A stretch of DNA of 64,000 bases from Terriglobia bacterium (GTDB taxonomy: Bacteria > Acidobacteriota > Terriglobia > UBA7540): NCBI GenBank assembly GCA_020073545.1, contig JAIQEZ010000004.1, positions 1-64,000 of the forward strand, read 5' to 3'. This document shows positions 1 through 8,281 of this stretch, one piece after another. Below the pieces are notes generated by a model. It was not told the DNA's origin and made no database searches. It saw nothing but the letters and a program-made list of their open reading frames with translations. Positions within the stretch are counted from its first letter, which is position 1; each line of letters starts with the position of its first letter. Both the position numbers and the translations under genes were made by a program.

Positions 1-164
1 GCTCGTGGCGTTTCATCCTCATGAGCAGGCTCGTCAGGCGCGCAACTTGGCGAAAGTTCGAATCTTCCATTCTCCGCATGAGCGCCGCGTTGCGGGAGGC
101 TTTTAGCTCCGCACGTCGTACCGTGGGCTGGTTCGTGTTTCTTCGCTTTCACCTATTCCCTGTT

Positions 165-345
165 CCCTGTCAGGTATCCTTCCCGTCCCTAGTCCCCAGC
201 CCCGAGTCTCCAGCCCTTGGGTTGGAGACCCCGGACTTACTCTTGCCGTCCCCAGTCCCTAAACCCTGGTCCCCGCTTTCCCGACTCCGGACTTCGGACT
301 CCGGACCCAGGACTCGCTCTTGCGCCCCCAGTCCCTGCTCTATGG
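165..345. repeat. Degenerate short-period CCAGTCCC-type array
   Basis: The stretch is built from imperfect repetitions of short units such as CAGTCCC, TAGTCCC, GAGTCTCC and GACTCCGGAC. It lies in the first 486 bases, where no convincing gene is visible; the open frames there are strongly biased in composition and look accidental. Similar degenerate period-6/7 arrays with other units recur in several spacers of this window (7441-7490, 12130-12258, 14255-14325, 16000-16135, 51033-51109), so this looks like a genome-wide habit rather than one element. Confidence 0.6.
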
Positions 346-486
346 TAGCAATAGGCGCAGGTGAAATGTCAAGAGGGTGCAATACGATTTTGGCTACCGG
401 TAGGCAGAAAAGTGCGTAGCGGCGATCCCGATCACGAACATCGGGACAGGTTTTTACGTCGCCATGAGTGGTAGGTGGGGTGTGGC

Positions 487-642
487 ATGTGGGCTGCAAG
501 CCCTGCGGGCTTGCGGATCGAAATCCAGCTTCGAGGCAAGGTCCACAAAAAAGGGGATCTTAGTCCGCCGGACGCCAGTTATTCGAGCGAGGACTTCACG
601 TGGCACGAAGGCGGGCTAATCGAGTGGCGCGTGAATCCGTAA
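487..642 (+). CDS. Possible small protein or C-terminal gene remnant (51 aa)
   Basis: An ATG at 487 preceded by a purine-rich GGTGGGG opens a 51-codon frame ending at TAA 640-642. The product is balanced in composition and looks protein-like, with a hydrophilic C-terminal half ending in TWHEGGLIEWRVNP. I do not recognise the family. It could be a genuine small protein, or the surviving end of a decayed gene whose upstream part was replaced by the repeat array at 165-345. No neighbour gives functional context. Confidence 0.3.
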   Translation: MWAASPAGLRIEIQLRGKVHKKGDLSPPDASYSSEDFTWHEGGLIEWRVNP

Positions 643-875
643 GGGAAAACGCCTTCCCACCGTCCACCCCTACAGTTTTCAGGGTAATGCTGGCATAGCC
701 TTGTCAGGCCTGAGCTCAGCGGGGCTCGCACCCATTGGCCCGTACCATCGGACTGGGATTTGCCCGCCCACGGCCTTCTTGCCGGCGAAGCGGCTGATCA
801 TCGAGTAAGTTGCCGGCGGCGACTTGCTGCTCGGCGTTTTACACCCCGCCCCTGGCGCGCATGCGTGCCCCGTGC
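643..875. other. Spacer without recognisable gene
   Basis: Between the small frame ending at 642 and the regulator gene ending at 876 I see no start with a ribosome-binding site and no recognisable protein. A 66-codon minus-strand frame (679-879) exists but overlaps the regulator's 3' end and resembles no family I know. Confidence 0.4.
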
Positions 876-1184
876 TCATCCCCTACGCTGAAGTGCGCGG
901 TTGAGCTGTTCGCGATACCCTTTGAGAGCGCTGCGTCCCGAGCGCGTGATCTTGAGCGATGTTGCCGGCAGTTTGCCGCGGAAGAACTTCTTGACTGCCA
1001 GGTACCCGGCTTCTTCCAGCCTCGAAATGTGGCTGGAAAGATTCCCCTTGGTGAGTCCCGAAACCCTCTCCAAGAACCGGAACTCCACCTCCTCGGCTTG
1101 CGCCAGCACCGTCAGGATCACCAGCCGCGCAGGCTCGTGCACCACCCGGTCCAGGCTTAGGAAGCCTTCCAGGTCCGCCCTCAT
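876..1184 (-). CDS. Winged-helix transcriptional regulator (ArsR/MarR-like, HTH_27 type)
   Basis: The 102-residue protein has the size and pattern of small one-domain winged-helix regulators: an N-terminal helix (EPARLVILTVL), a helix-turn-helix around residues 35-60 (VSGLTKGNLSSHISRLEEAGYL) and a basic wing (VKKFFRGKLPATSLKITRSG). It has no metal-binding Cys cluster, so it is not a classic ArsR metal sensor. Its ATG overlaps the stop of the upstream membrane-protein gene in an ATGA, implying translational coupling. By analogy with such pairs it probably represses its own operon through the palindrome at 1912-1937; that is inference. Confidence 0.85.
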   Translation of the reverse strand: MRADLEGFLSLDRVVHEPARLVILTVLAQAEEVEFRFLERVSGLTKGNLSSHISRLEEAGYLAVKKFFRGKLPATSLKITRSGRSALKGYREQLNRALQRRG

Positions 1185-1867
1185 GCGGCCTCCTTCAGGG
1201 CGCGCATTTTCCGCCGCAGTTTCAGGAATTCCATGTGCTCAACAAAGCCCACCAAGACCATCACCAGCGCGACCACGTTAGATACCTGCAAGAACCCAAG
1301 CACAACTGCAGCTCTCGGGGTTCCCGCGAGGGGGCTCCCACTGAGCAGGAGAGCCGCGAGCGCCAACAGGGCGACGCCAACCACGAACTCGTAGGGAGCG
1401 CGCAGATATCGCCAGACCATGAACGGCATCGCCAGCAATAGCGCAGCGTAAACCAAGCTGCTGAGCGCCAGCCGCCACGAGAAATCCTGGAGGAGGCCAT
1501 GGACAACGAAGCCGGTGGTCGTCAGGCTGATTGACTCCGTTACCCCGGTGAGCATGGCCAGAAGTACATCCTCCCAGACCCTCTTCGGCTGCTGCACTCT
1601 ACCGCTGAATTGGTAGTAATGTCCCCGAAGCCACTCCTTGCCGAGGATCCAGGCAAAAGGCCCGGCGCCCAGCAGAAGCCGACCGAAAACCCCGAGATGA
1701 ACATGATGCCCCAGCAGGTATGCAGACAGGAATACGAGTCCACCCCCGAGCACGTGCCCCAATCCGACCGCATCTCTAGAGAATTTCCCGTACGCTCGCG
1801 TGAGTTTTTCAAGTTCTGACAACTCTTTGAGTGAAGGCTGAAAATGTTCGCCGATCGCATCGCCCAT
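1181..1867 (-). CDS. Six-TM integral membrane protein of unknown function
   Basis: The 228-residue product starts with a short cytoplasmic segment (about residues 1-35) followed by roughly six hydrophobic segments, with Arg/Lys-rich loops such as LRGHYYQFSGRVQQPKRVW and a charged C-terminus (LKLRRKMRALKEAA). The frame is open further upstream, but the ATG at 1867 is preceded by AAAGGAAG at good spacing and the upstream part has no protein character. It is the first gene of a two-gene operon with the winged-helix regulator. I recognise no transport or catalytic motif. Confidence 0.8.
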   Translation of the reverse strand: MGDAIGEHFQPSLKELSELEKLTRAYGKFSRDAVGLGHVLGGGLVFLSAYLLGHHVHLGVFGRLLLGAGPFAWILGKEWLRGHYYQFSGRVQQPKRVWEDVLLAMLTGVTESISLTTTGFVVHGLLQDFSWRLALSSLVYAALLLAMPFMVWRYLRAPYEFVVGVALLALAALLLSGSPLAGTPRAAVVLGFLQVSNVVALVMVLVGFVEHMEFLKLRRKMRALKEAA

Positions 1868-1911
1868 GGTTCGCTTCCTTTCGCAGAAGATAGCTGCGAT
1901 TTGCGATAGTT

Positions 1912-1953
1912 TGTTATACAGACTAGTCTGAATTACAAACAAGTATTTGTCAA
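1912..1953 (-). promoter_or_regulatory. Promoter with overlapping palindromic operator
   Basis: On the minus strand a perfect -35 (TTGACA, plus-strand 1948-1953) is followed after 17 bases by a weak -10 (CAGACT, 1925-1930). That -10 lies inside a perfect 12-bp palindrome, CAGACTAGTCTG (1919-1930), whose arms extend imperfectly to TGT...ACA over 1912-1937. A palindrome covering the -10 of an operon that encodes a winged-helix regulator is the expected layout for autorepression. Confidence 0.6.
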
Positions 1954-2313
1954 GCGCAATTGTCCGACCAAGGATCGTCGAGGGTGGGACACAGAATGCG
2001 GCGTGTGGTTTTAACCAAACCTCGACTGTCCTCCTCCATCGGAAAGCACAAAGACCGCCGTGCGTCGCCAGACCGACTAGGAGACCTCGCCCCAGTTGAC
2101 CACCGACATCAAAAGCGGCTGCCCCGCTTCGGTAGGGGCGGCAGGTCTGGGTGAGAACACTGTTTCTGCCGCTGTAGCGAGTGTCACTCCCTTGTGCGAA
2201 CCCCTTTAGAGGGCCGCGGCCGCGAAATAGCCGGAGGGCTGGCGCGGGAGATGGAACTTTGCGGGGCCGGAGGACGTAAATAGAACCAAGTAGAGAAAAA
2301 GGAGAAGTGTGCC

Positions 2314-2895
2314 ATGGCCACAAGTCCTCAACCCCCACGTCCCCCTGTGCCGCCCCAGCCGCCGCGAAGCGGCAGCACCATCGTCATCATCGTCTTGCTG
2401 TTTCTGGCGTTGATCGTCGTGGTCGCCGGCGTCGCTATCTGGACCGCGGCGCACCTCGTTTCCAGGAACGTCCACGTGCAAGTCGAACAAGGGGACAGCG
2501 GGAAGAAAGAGGTCTCGATCAAAACGCCCATCGGCTCGCTGGCAGTTCACCACGATGTGAATGAAGCCAGCCTGGGTTTGCCGATTTATCCCGGCGCGAC
2601 TCGCGTGAAAGACAGCGACGCCGCAACCGTGAGTATCGATATCGCGGACGAAGCAAAAGTTCGCATACTCGCCGGGAAGTTCGAGACCCCCGATTCCTAC
2701 GAGAAAGTCCGCGCGTTCTACCACGAACGCCTGGGCGATCAGGTGACCAAGTACCGGGAGAAGGACGCAGAGGGGAAAACCGTCTTCGAAATCAAGCATG
2801 AGAAGCAACAGAAAGTCGTGGCGCTCAAGAGTAAGGGCGACAGGACCGAAATCGACCTCGTGCGCGTCTCCGAAGGGCGCGGTGAAGGAAATTAG
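2314..2895 (+). CDS. Pro-rich membrane-anchored protein, unknown function
   Basis: The 193-residue protein has a proline-rich cytoplasmic N-terminus (residues 2-18), one strong transmembrane helix (about 22-45, STIVIIVLLFLALIVVVAGV) and an extracytoplasmic domain of about 145 residues. That domain contains LGLPIYPGA followed by alternating strand-like segments and SYEKVRAFYHERLG. The ATG is preceded by AAGGAGAAG. I know proteins of this build from Acidobacteriota but know no function; a periplasmic domain anchored from the N-terminus is all that can be supported. Confidence 0.8.
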   Translation: MATSPQPPRPPVPPQPPRSGSTIVIIVLLFLALIVVVAGVAIWTAAHLVSRNVHVQVEQGDSGKKEVSIKTPIGSLAVHHDVNEASLGLPIYPGATRVKDSDAATVSIDIADEAKVRILAGKFETPDSYEKVRAFYHERLGDQVTKYREKDAEGKTVFEIKHEKQQKVVALKSKGDRTEIDLVRVSEGRGEGN

Positions 2896-3265
2896 TGCCG
2901 TCGCAGAAGTTTCCCTCGCGGCGTGACCCAGACCTGCGCCTCTTCACTCGCCCGTGACGGGTCGGGGAGATCCTCTGGTCTGAGGGGACGAAGACGCCGA
3001 TGCGAGGACTTAGCGTCCTGTCGCACCCAATTCTTCACAGTGGGCGTTCGATTGCGATGGTGGAGCACCCCCTCACCCGGTCCCGCCCTGCGGGGCCACC
3101 CTCTGTCGCCGCGGCGACCGAGGGGCCGCAAAATCGCATCAACTCTCCCCTTCCACCCGCCGCCGCATACCCACGCAACTTTGCCGCCGCTGAGGGTGGC
3201 GTGTGTTTTCCGCTTGATCCTTCCGCGTTCCGTGCGCATGATGAGCGTCTCCACAGGAGTCACCC
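2896..3265. other. Non-coding spacer with inverted-repeat fragments
   Basis: This 370-base GC-rich spacer contains pieces such as CACCCCCTCACCCGG and GCCGCGGCGACCGAGGGG that resemble parts of the palindromic elements found elsewhere in the window. Open frames on both strands are biased and give no recognisable product. The ribosome-binding site of the next gene (GGAG, about 3256) lies at its right end. Confidence 0.5.
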
Positions 3266-4516
3266 ATGACGACGTTTGACATCCATTGGGTAAGGCCACA
3301 ATTCCCCGCGCTGGGGATAAAAGTAAACGGCTACCCCGCGGCGTTTTTCGACGGCCCGGGAGGCACGCAAGTGCCGCAACAGGTAATTGACGCGATGAGC
3401 GCGTACCTGGCGTCCTCGAATGCCAACACGCACGGAGCGTTTGCCACGAGCCAGCGCACCGACCAGGTTCTCGCCGCGGCGCACGCGGCCATGGCGGACC
3501 TGGTGGGCTGCGATCCCGAGGAGATGGTTTTTGGACCCAACATGACCACGCTGACCTTTGCGCTCAGCCGCGCCCTCGGCCGGGAGCTCGGGCCGGGGGA
3601 TGAGATCGTGGTGACGCGACTCGACCACGACGGGAATGTCTCTCCCTGGACGGCGCTGGAAGAACGCGGCTGCGTCATCCGCTTTGTGGACATCAACCCC
3701 GCAGACTGCACGCTCGATATGGACGACTTGCGGCGCAAGGTGACGCCCCGCACGCGCCTGGTAGCCGTGGGCTACGCATCGAACGCGGCGGGAACGATTA
3801 ACGACGTCCGGGAAGTTGTGCGCTGGGCACACGCCGCCGGGGCGATGGCGTACATCGATGCGGTCCACTACGCGCCCCACGGCCCCATCGATGTGCGCAG
3901 CTTGGACTGCGATTTTCTGGTCTGTTCCCCGTACAAGTTCTTCGGCCCACACGCGGGGGCACTTTACGGGAAACGCGAGCACCTGACGCGCCTGCGTCCC
4001 TACAAGGTGCGCCCGGCGGCCGACACCCTCCCCGACCGCTGGGAGACCGGAACACAGAACCACGAGGGTTTGGCCGGAGTCACCGCCGCCGTGGAATACC
4101 TGGCGGAGCTTGGGCGACGTCACACACCTGAAGCGAAGGGCCGAAGAGCCGCAATTCTCGCGGCCTACGACGCCATTGGCGCGTACGAGCGCAGTCTGCT
4201 CGAGCGACTGATTCCCGCGCTCCTCGAAATTCCTGGGCTCACCTTCTACGGCATCACGGACCCCGCGCCCTTCGCCCAGCGCGTTCCCACCGTGGCCGTT
4301 CGTATCGCCGGCCGCTCGCCGCGCGAGTTGGCAGCGCGTCTCGGCGGACGCGGCATCTTCACGTGGGACGGCAACTACTATGCGCTGAACCTTACCGAAC
4401 GGCTGGGCGTCGAGACGGCGGGCGGAATGCTGCGGATCGGCCTCGTGCATTACAACACGGCGGAGGAAGTAAACCGATTGCTCGGCACGCTTCGCGAACT
4501 GGCTCCGCGCGCCTAG
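3266..4516 (+). CDS. Cysteine-desulfurase-like class V aminotransferase
   Basis: The 416-residue protein is a fold-type I PLP enzyme of the class V (NifS/Csd-like) group, close to the subfamily usually called cysteine desulfurase-like protein. Visible markers are FDGPGGTQVP near the N-terminus, the cofactor-binding region around YIDAVHYAPHG, and SPYKFFGPHAG, whose Lys should bind PLP. It ends with the usual small domain (GIFTWDGNYYA... RIGLVHYNT). Members of this subfamily often lack proven desulfurase activity, so the substrate is open. GGAG precedes the ATG. It is separated from the next operon by a repeat element and may be transcribed alone. Confidence 0.85.
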   Translation: MTTFDIHWVRPQFPALGIKVNGYPAAFFDGPGGTQVPQQVIDAMSAYLASSNANTHGAFATSQRTDQVLAAAHAAMADLVGCDPEEMVFGPNMTTLTFALSRALGRELGPGDEIVVTRLDHDGNVSPWTALEERGCVIRFVDINPADCTLDMDDLRRKVTPRTRLVAVGYASNAAGTINDVREVVRWAHAAGAMAYIDAVHYAPHGPIDVRSLDCDFLVCSPYKFFGPHAGALYGKREHLTRLRPYKVRPAADTLPDRWETGTQNHEGLAGVTAAVEYLAELGRRHTPEAKGRRAAILAAYDAIGAYERSLLERLIPALLEIPGLTFYGITDPAPFAQRVPTVAVRIAGRSPRELAARLGGRGIFTWDGNYYALNLTERLGVETAGGMLRIGLVHYNTAEEVNRLLGTLRELAPRA

Positions 4517-4581
4517 CCCGAATTTCTCACCACGACGAGGAAGGGCGGGGCTTTACAGGCTGCGGAAAAACCCGTGGGCCC

Positions 4582-4738
4582 TGTCATTCTGAGGAGTCCC
4601 GCCCTGCGGGACGACGAAGAATCTCGCACGGTTATGAAAATGCACAGGGCGCGATTCTTCGCGCAGTTTACCCTGAGCGAAATGATAAAGATCCTTCGGC
4701 TTCGCCTCAGGATGACAGCGAATGGGCTCAGAATGACA
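4582..4738. repeat. Palindromic intergenic element bounded by TGTCATTCTGAG inverted repeats
   Basis: The element begins with TGTCATTCTGAG (4582-4593) and ends with its exact reverse complement CTCAGAATGACA (4727-4738). Inside are a 7-bp-stem hairpin (GTCCCGC-CCT-GCGGGAC, 4596-4612) and a second inward-facing CTCAGGATGACAG. A related, shorter copy sits at 15824-15934. Such elements are non-coding, and their structure suggests MITE- or REP-like mobility. The surrounding spacer 4517-4926 holds no gene. Confidence 0.75.
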
Positions 4739-4926
4739 CAGGGGGCGAGTTTTTCAGCAATCTCCTAAACAAAACGCCGATGGGAGGGGGCCTCTTCCAA
4801 AAGGCGTCTGCGCCGCTGCTGATCCCTCTCTGCCGGAATGCTCCGTTTGATTGACACCCCTCCACGGCGCGTCGATAATGGATTCCCCTGCACGATAGGG
4901 AAGTCTGCGAAAGGCACCAAAGACGC

Positions 4927-5919
4927 ATGGAAGCTTACTACGATCCGGACGCCAGCCTGGAAGTGCTTCGTCATAAGACGCTGGGAATCATCGGTTACGG
5001 GAATCAGGGACGTGCCCAAGCGCTGAACCTGCGCGACTCGGGACTCGAGGTCATGATCGGAAGCCTTCGCGACGAGACGGCAAGCCAGGCTGAAAAAGAC
5101 GGCTTCGCGGTCCGCTCCGCCGCAGAGGTCGCCGAGCGCGCTGACGTCCTGACTCTGCTGATCCCCGACGAAGTTCAACGCGAAGTCTACGCCGACGTTC
5201 TGAGTACGCGCCTCCGCGCGGGGCAGACATTAAATTTCGCGCATGGGTACAACATCCGCTTCGGCCTCATCGTACCGCCCGGGGACGTAGACGTCGTCAT
5301 GGTGGCCCCGCGCATGATTGGCACCATGGTGCGTGAGTCATTCGTTACCGGCAGTGGCGCGCCTGCCTACATCGCGGTGGCGCAGGACGCCTCCGGGCAC
5401 GCGCTCGAGACGGCGCTTGCCTGGGCGCGGGGCATTGGCGCCACCCGCGCAGGCGCTTTCAAGACGACGTTCGCGCAGGAAACCGAACTCGACCTTTTCC
5501 AGGAGCAGGCCCTGTGGCCCCTCCTCTGCCGGACCATGATGATGGCGTATGAATTCCTGGCCGAAGACGGCTTCCCGCCGGAAATGGTGGCTCTGGAGAT
5601 GTACGGATCGGAGGAGGCTGCGGAAATATTCCGGGAAATGGCTCGCGTCGGGTTCTTCAAACAGATGCGGCTGCACTCTCAGACCAGCCAGTACGGAACG
5701 CTCTCGCGAGCGCGCGCGGTTCCCTTTGCAAAGCAGATACGTGCCTTCATGGAAAGCGCTCTCGCCGGAATTCGCGACGGCCGGTTTGATCGAGAGTGGC
5801 GCCGCGAACAGGCCGCGGGCTACCCCGTCTTCAAGGAACTCCGGGCGCAAGCGGACGCGCATCCCCTGAACCGCGCGGAGGCAGAAATGCGCCGCCTGAT
5901 GCGATATCAGTCCGAGTGA
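4927..5919 (+). CDS. Ketol-acid reductoisomerase-like protein with altered active site
   Basis: The 330-residue protein has the class I KARI layout: a Rossmann domain with GYGNQGRAQALNLRDSG (residues 23-39), His106 in FAHGYNI, and the knotted helical domain with ELDLFQEQA carrying the two metal-binding acids. Two family-invariant positions differ: the catalytic Lys of VAPK is Arg129 (VAPRMIG), and the second C-terminal metal-binding Glu seems to be Ser in ALEMYGS, though a short insertion makes that alignment uncertain. True IlvC makes dihydroxyisovalerate in valine/isoleucine synthesis. Here the changes and the catabolic neighbours (an aldehyde dehydrogenase 63 bases downstream) suggest another substrate. 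I would not call it ilvC. Confidence 0.85.
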   Translation: MEAYYDPDASLEVLRHKTLGIIGYGNQGRAQALNLRDSGLEVMIGSLRDETASQAEKDGFAVRSAAEVAERADVLTLLIPDEVQREVYADVLSTRLRAGQTLNFAHGYNIRFGLIVPPGDVDVVMVAPRMIGTMVRESFVTGSGAPAYIAVAQDASGHALETALAWARGIGATRAGAFKTTFAQETELDLFQEQALWPLLCRTMMMAYEFLAEDGFPPEMVALEMYGSEEAAEIFREMARVGFFKQMRLHSQTSQYGTLSRARAVPFAKQIRAFMESALAGIRDGRFDREWRREQAAGYPVFKELRAQADAHPLNRAEAEMRRLMRYQSE

Positions 5920-5982
5920 ACTTCGCGGCGGGTTGTTCCCGGGTCCCTTTTGTTGGAATCGCTGATCACAAGGAGTGATTTA

Positions 5983-7440
5983 ATGACGGAAGTCTATCGC
6001 AATTACGTGGCAGGCCAATGGGTTGACTGCAAGTCAAGAAAGACGTTCCCGAATACCAATCCCGCCAACACCGCCGAGACTCTGGGGCACTTCCAGGCTT
6101 CCGGTGCGGAAGACGCGCAGGCGGCGTGCGAGGCGGCGGCAAAAGCGCAGCCCGCCTGGGCGGCGGCGCCCGCCCCGCGCCGCGGGGAATTTCTCTTCAA
6201 GGCTGCGGAACTCCTGGAGAGCCGTCTTCAAAAGGTCAGCGAAGAGATGACCCGCGAAGAGGGTAAAACCCTGCCCGAAGCCAAAGGCGAGGTCAAGCGC
6301 GCCATCAACATTCTGCGCTACTTTGGCGGTGAGGGCGCGCGGCAATTCAGCTACCAGATTCCCTCCGAGCGAGAGAAGGTCTTTTGCTACACGCTGCGCA
6401 AGCCGCTGGGAGTGGTGGCGCTCATTACTCCCTGGAATTTCCCCAGTGCCATTCCCGCCTGGAAAATGGCCCCGGCGCTCGTGGCTGGGAACACCGTGGT
6501 GATGAAGCCAGCGTCGCTCGCGCCGCTGAGCGCTTATCGAATCGTGGAGGCGCTCCACGAGGCAGGAATTCCTGCCGGGGTCGTGAATTATGTGACCGGC
6601 GCTGGTGGCGCCGTCGGCAACGCTTTGGTCGAACACCCGGCCGTGCGCGCCGTTTCCTTCACCGGTTCGTGCGAGGTCGGCAACGCGCTTTACGAAAAAG
6701 TCACACGACGGCGAGTACGCGTCCAACTCGAAATGGGCGGCAAGAATCCCACCGTGGTTCTGAAAGATGCGGACCTGGATTACGCCGCCGATGTCCTGGT
6801 GAACGGCGCCTTTTTCTCGACGGGGCAAAAGTGCACGGCGTGCAGCCGCGCCATTATTGAGAAATCCGTTTATGAGTCCCTGCTCGAAAAACTCGTCGCC
6901 AAGACCCGCAAGCTGAAAGTCGGTAACGGCCTCGAGCCCGGCGTCGAGATCGGCCCGGCCGTGGATGCCGCCCAACTTGAGACCGACCTGAAATACATCG
7001 AAATCGCCAAGAACGAGGGCGCTAAACTCGTGTGTGGCGGGAAGCGCTTGACGGGGGGAATCTACGATCTGGGTTACTTCATTGAGCCGACCATCTTCGC
7101 CGGCGTGACGCCCGGGATGCGCATCGCGCAGGAAGAAGTCTTCGGGCCGGTGCTGGGCTTGCTGGTGACGAATGATTTCGACGATGCCATGCGCCTGGCC
7201 AATGGCGTGCGTTTTGGCCTCTCGGCTTCCATCGTCTCACGCGACCTCACGCGTGTTCACGAGTTTATCAACAGGATCGAAGCTGGGCTCATTACGATCA
7301 ACCTGCCGACGGCGGGCGTCGAATACCAGCTCCCCTTTGGCGGCACCAAAGAGTCGAGCTTCGGCATGCGCGAGCAGGGACCAGCCGCGCTCGATTTCTA
7401 CACCGAGACGCGGACAGTGTATATGAGGTACGCGCAGTAG
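5983..7440 (+). CDS. Aldehyde dehydrogenase, alpha-ketoglutarate semialdehyde dehydrogenase type
   Basis: The 485-residue protein is a complete NAD(P)+ aldehyde dehydrogenase. PWNFPSAIPAWKMAPALVAGN is the cofactor-binding stretch, LEMGGKNP carries the general-base Glu, and FFSTGQKCTACSR carries the catalytic Cys. The FFSTGQKCTA signature and overall length match the KGSADH group, which oxidises 2,5-dioxopentanoate to 2-oxoglutarate in pentose, aldarate and hydroxyproline breakdown. The ATG at 5983 follows AAGGAGT at 7-base spacing and is preferred over upstream starts. It lies 63 bases behind the KARI-like gene and presumably shares its transcript. An arabinonate-type dehydratase at 56126-57883 could feed the same pathway. 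Confidence 0.85.
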   Translation: MTEVYRNYVAGQWVDCKSRKTFPNTNPANTAETLGHFQASGAEDAQAACEAAAKAQPAWAAAPAPRRGEFLFKAAELLESRLQKVSEEMTREEGKTLPEAKGEVKRAINILRYFGGEGARQFSYQIPSEREKVFCYTLRKPLGVVALITPWNFPSAIPAWKMAPALVAGNTVVMKPASLAPLSAYRIVEALHEAGIPAGVVNYVTGAGGAVGNALVEHPAVRAVSFTGSCEVGNALYEKVTRRRVRVQLEMGGKNPTVVLKDADLDYAADVLVNGAFFSTGQKCTACSRAIIEKSVYESLLEKLVAKTRKLKVGNGLEPGVEIGPAVDAAQLETDLKYIEIAKNEGAKLVCGGKRLTGGIYDLGYFIEPTIFAGVTPGMRIAQEEVFGPVLGLLVTNDFDDAMRLANGVRFGLSASIVSRDLTRVHEFINRIEAGLITINLPTAGVEYQLPFGGTKESSFGMREQGPAALDFYTETRTVYMRYAQ

Positions 7441-7490
7441 AGACGTCTCGGGTCCGTGGTCCGTTGTCAGTGGTCCGTTGCCCGTTCTGA
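7441..7490. repeat. Degenerate GGTCCGTTG-type array
   Basis: The spacer after the aldehyde dehydrogenase gene consists of near-repeats GGTCCGTGGTCCGTTGTCAG, TGGTCCGTTG and CCCGTTCTGA. It belongs to the same class of degenerate short-period arrays as those at 165-345 and 51033-51109 but uses a different unit. It leaves little room for a ribosome-binding site for the next gene. Confidence 0.6.
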
Positions 7491-7513
7491 CACCTCCGCC
7501 GCGATCGCTTTTC

Positions 7514-8278
7514 ATGAAGAACCGATACTTCGGCGACATCAACGATTACAGGAAGTACGGGTTGCTCCGCATTCTTTCTGGCGGCAAGAGAGCCAGCGTG
7601 GCAGTGTGCTGGATGCTCACTGCTGACAAAGGTGGGGGGAACGGCAAGAAGATTGGATACCTTCACGAGCCCAAAAAGTGGGACCATTTCGATAAGAATT
7701 TGTTCTATGCACTGCACCAGGCTCTTATTATCTACGGCGATCGAAACGTGACCCGGGCTGAAAGTGAGGATGTCCTCTCCCCTGAGATTTTCTCCTTTTT
7801 CAAGCCTGACCTTCCTCCCGATTTGGGTAAACGGCGAGAGTACTTCCGGAAGCTTCTCGAATCTGCCGCGAGCAACAAGCGTGATCTCGTGTTTTTTGAT
7901 CCCGATAATGGTCTAAAGACTAATGCGGCTCCCCACGAGAGGGTAAGGTCTGTTAAGTTCTTATACTTGGACGAACTAGAGGCTGGATTCAAAAGCGGGT
8001 TTTCAGTCTTGCTTATTCAGTTCCTCCCCTTTGCCAATCCCTCAGAATTTGTCGATAAGCGTGTGCGTCAGATTTTTCGACGTCTTGATGTTGCGGAGAT
8101 TACCTGCTTTCACACCCCGAACGTCGTGTTCTTCCTAATTCCGCAGGCACAACATTCGGAAACGCTGAGGGAACGGAGTGACCGTGTGAAAGCGATCTGG
8201 CATCCAGAAATGCGTGTCGTATGGCACCCACGGAAAATGGCACAAGGGGCAGATGAAACTACCCCTTCGGAGGCATAA
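7514..8278 (+). CDS. Uncharacterised protein with N-terminal FGDINDYRKYGLLR motif
   Basis: The 254-residue product begins MKNRYFGDINDYRKYGLLR, a signature I associate with a widespread family of unknown function. Residues around 130-140 read DLVFFDPDNGL, reminiscent of the DPPx loop of nucleic-acid-modifying enzymes, and a conserved-looking HPEMRVVWHP closes the protein. Its codons are visibly more AT-rich than those of both neighbours, and it splits what otherwise looks like one catabolic operon, so it was probably acquired. The ATG at 7514 is chosen because the conserved motif begins there; a TTG at 7478 is the alternative. GGAGG inside its 3' end (8269-8273) serves the next gene. Confidence 0.75.
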   Translation: MKNRYFGDINDYRKYGLLRILSGGKRASVAVCWMLTADKGGGNGKKIGYLHEPKKWDHFDKNLFYALHQALIIYGDRNVTRAESEDVLSPEIFSFFKPDLPPDLGKRREYFRKLLESAASNKRDLVFFDPDNGLKTNAAPHERVRSVKFLYLDELEAGFKSGFSVLLIQFLPFANPSEFVDKRVRQIFRRLDVAEITCFHTPNVVFFLIPQAQHSETLRERSDRVKAIWHPEMRVVWHPRKMAQGADETTPSEA

Positions 8279-8281
8279 GAG

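Noticed and set aside
3260-4450. 396-codon minus-strand frame opposite the class V aminotransferase
   Set aside because: Low-complexity R/G/V-rich product typical of antisense to GC-rich coding DNA.
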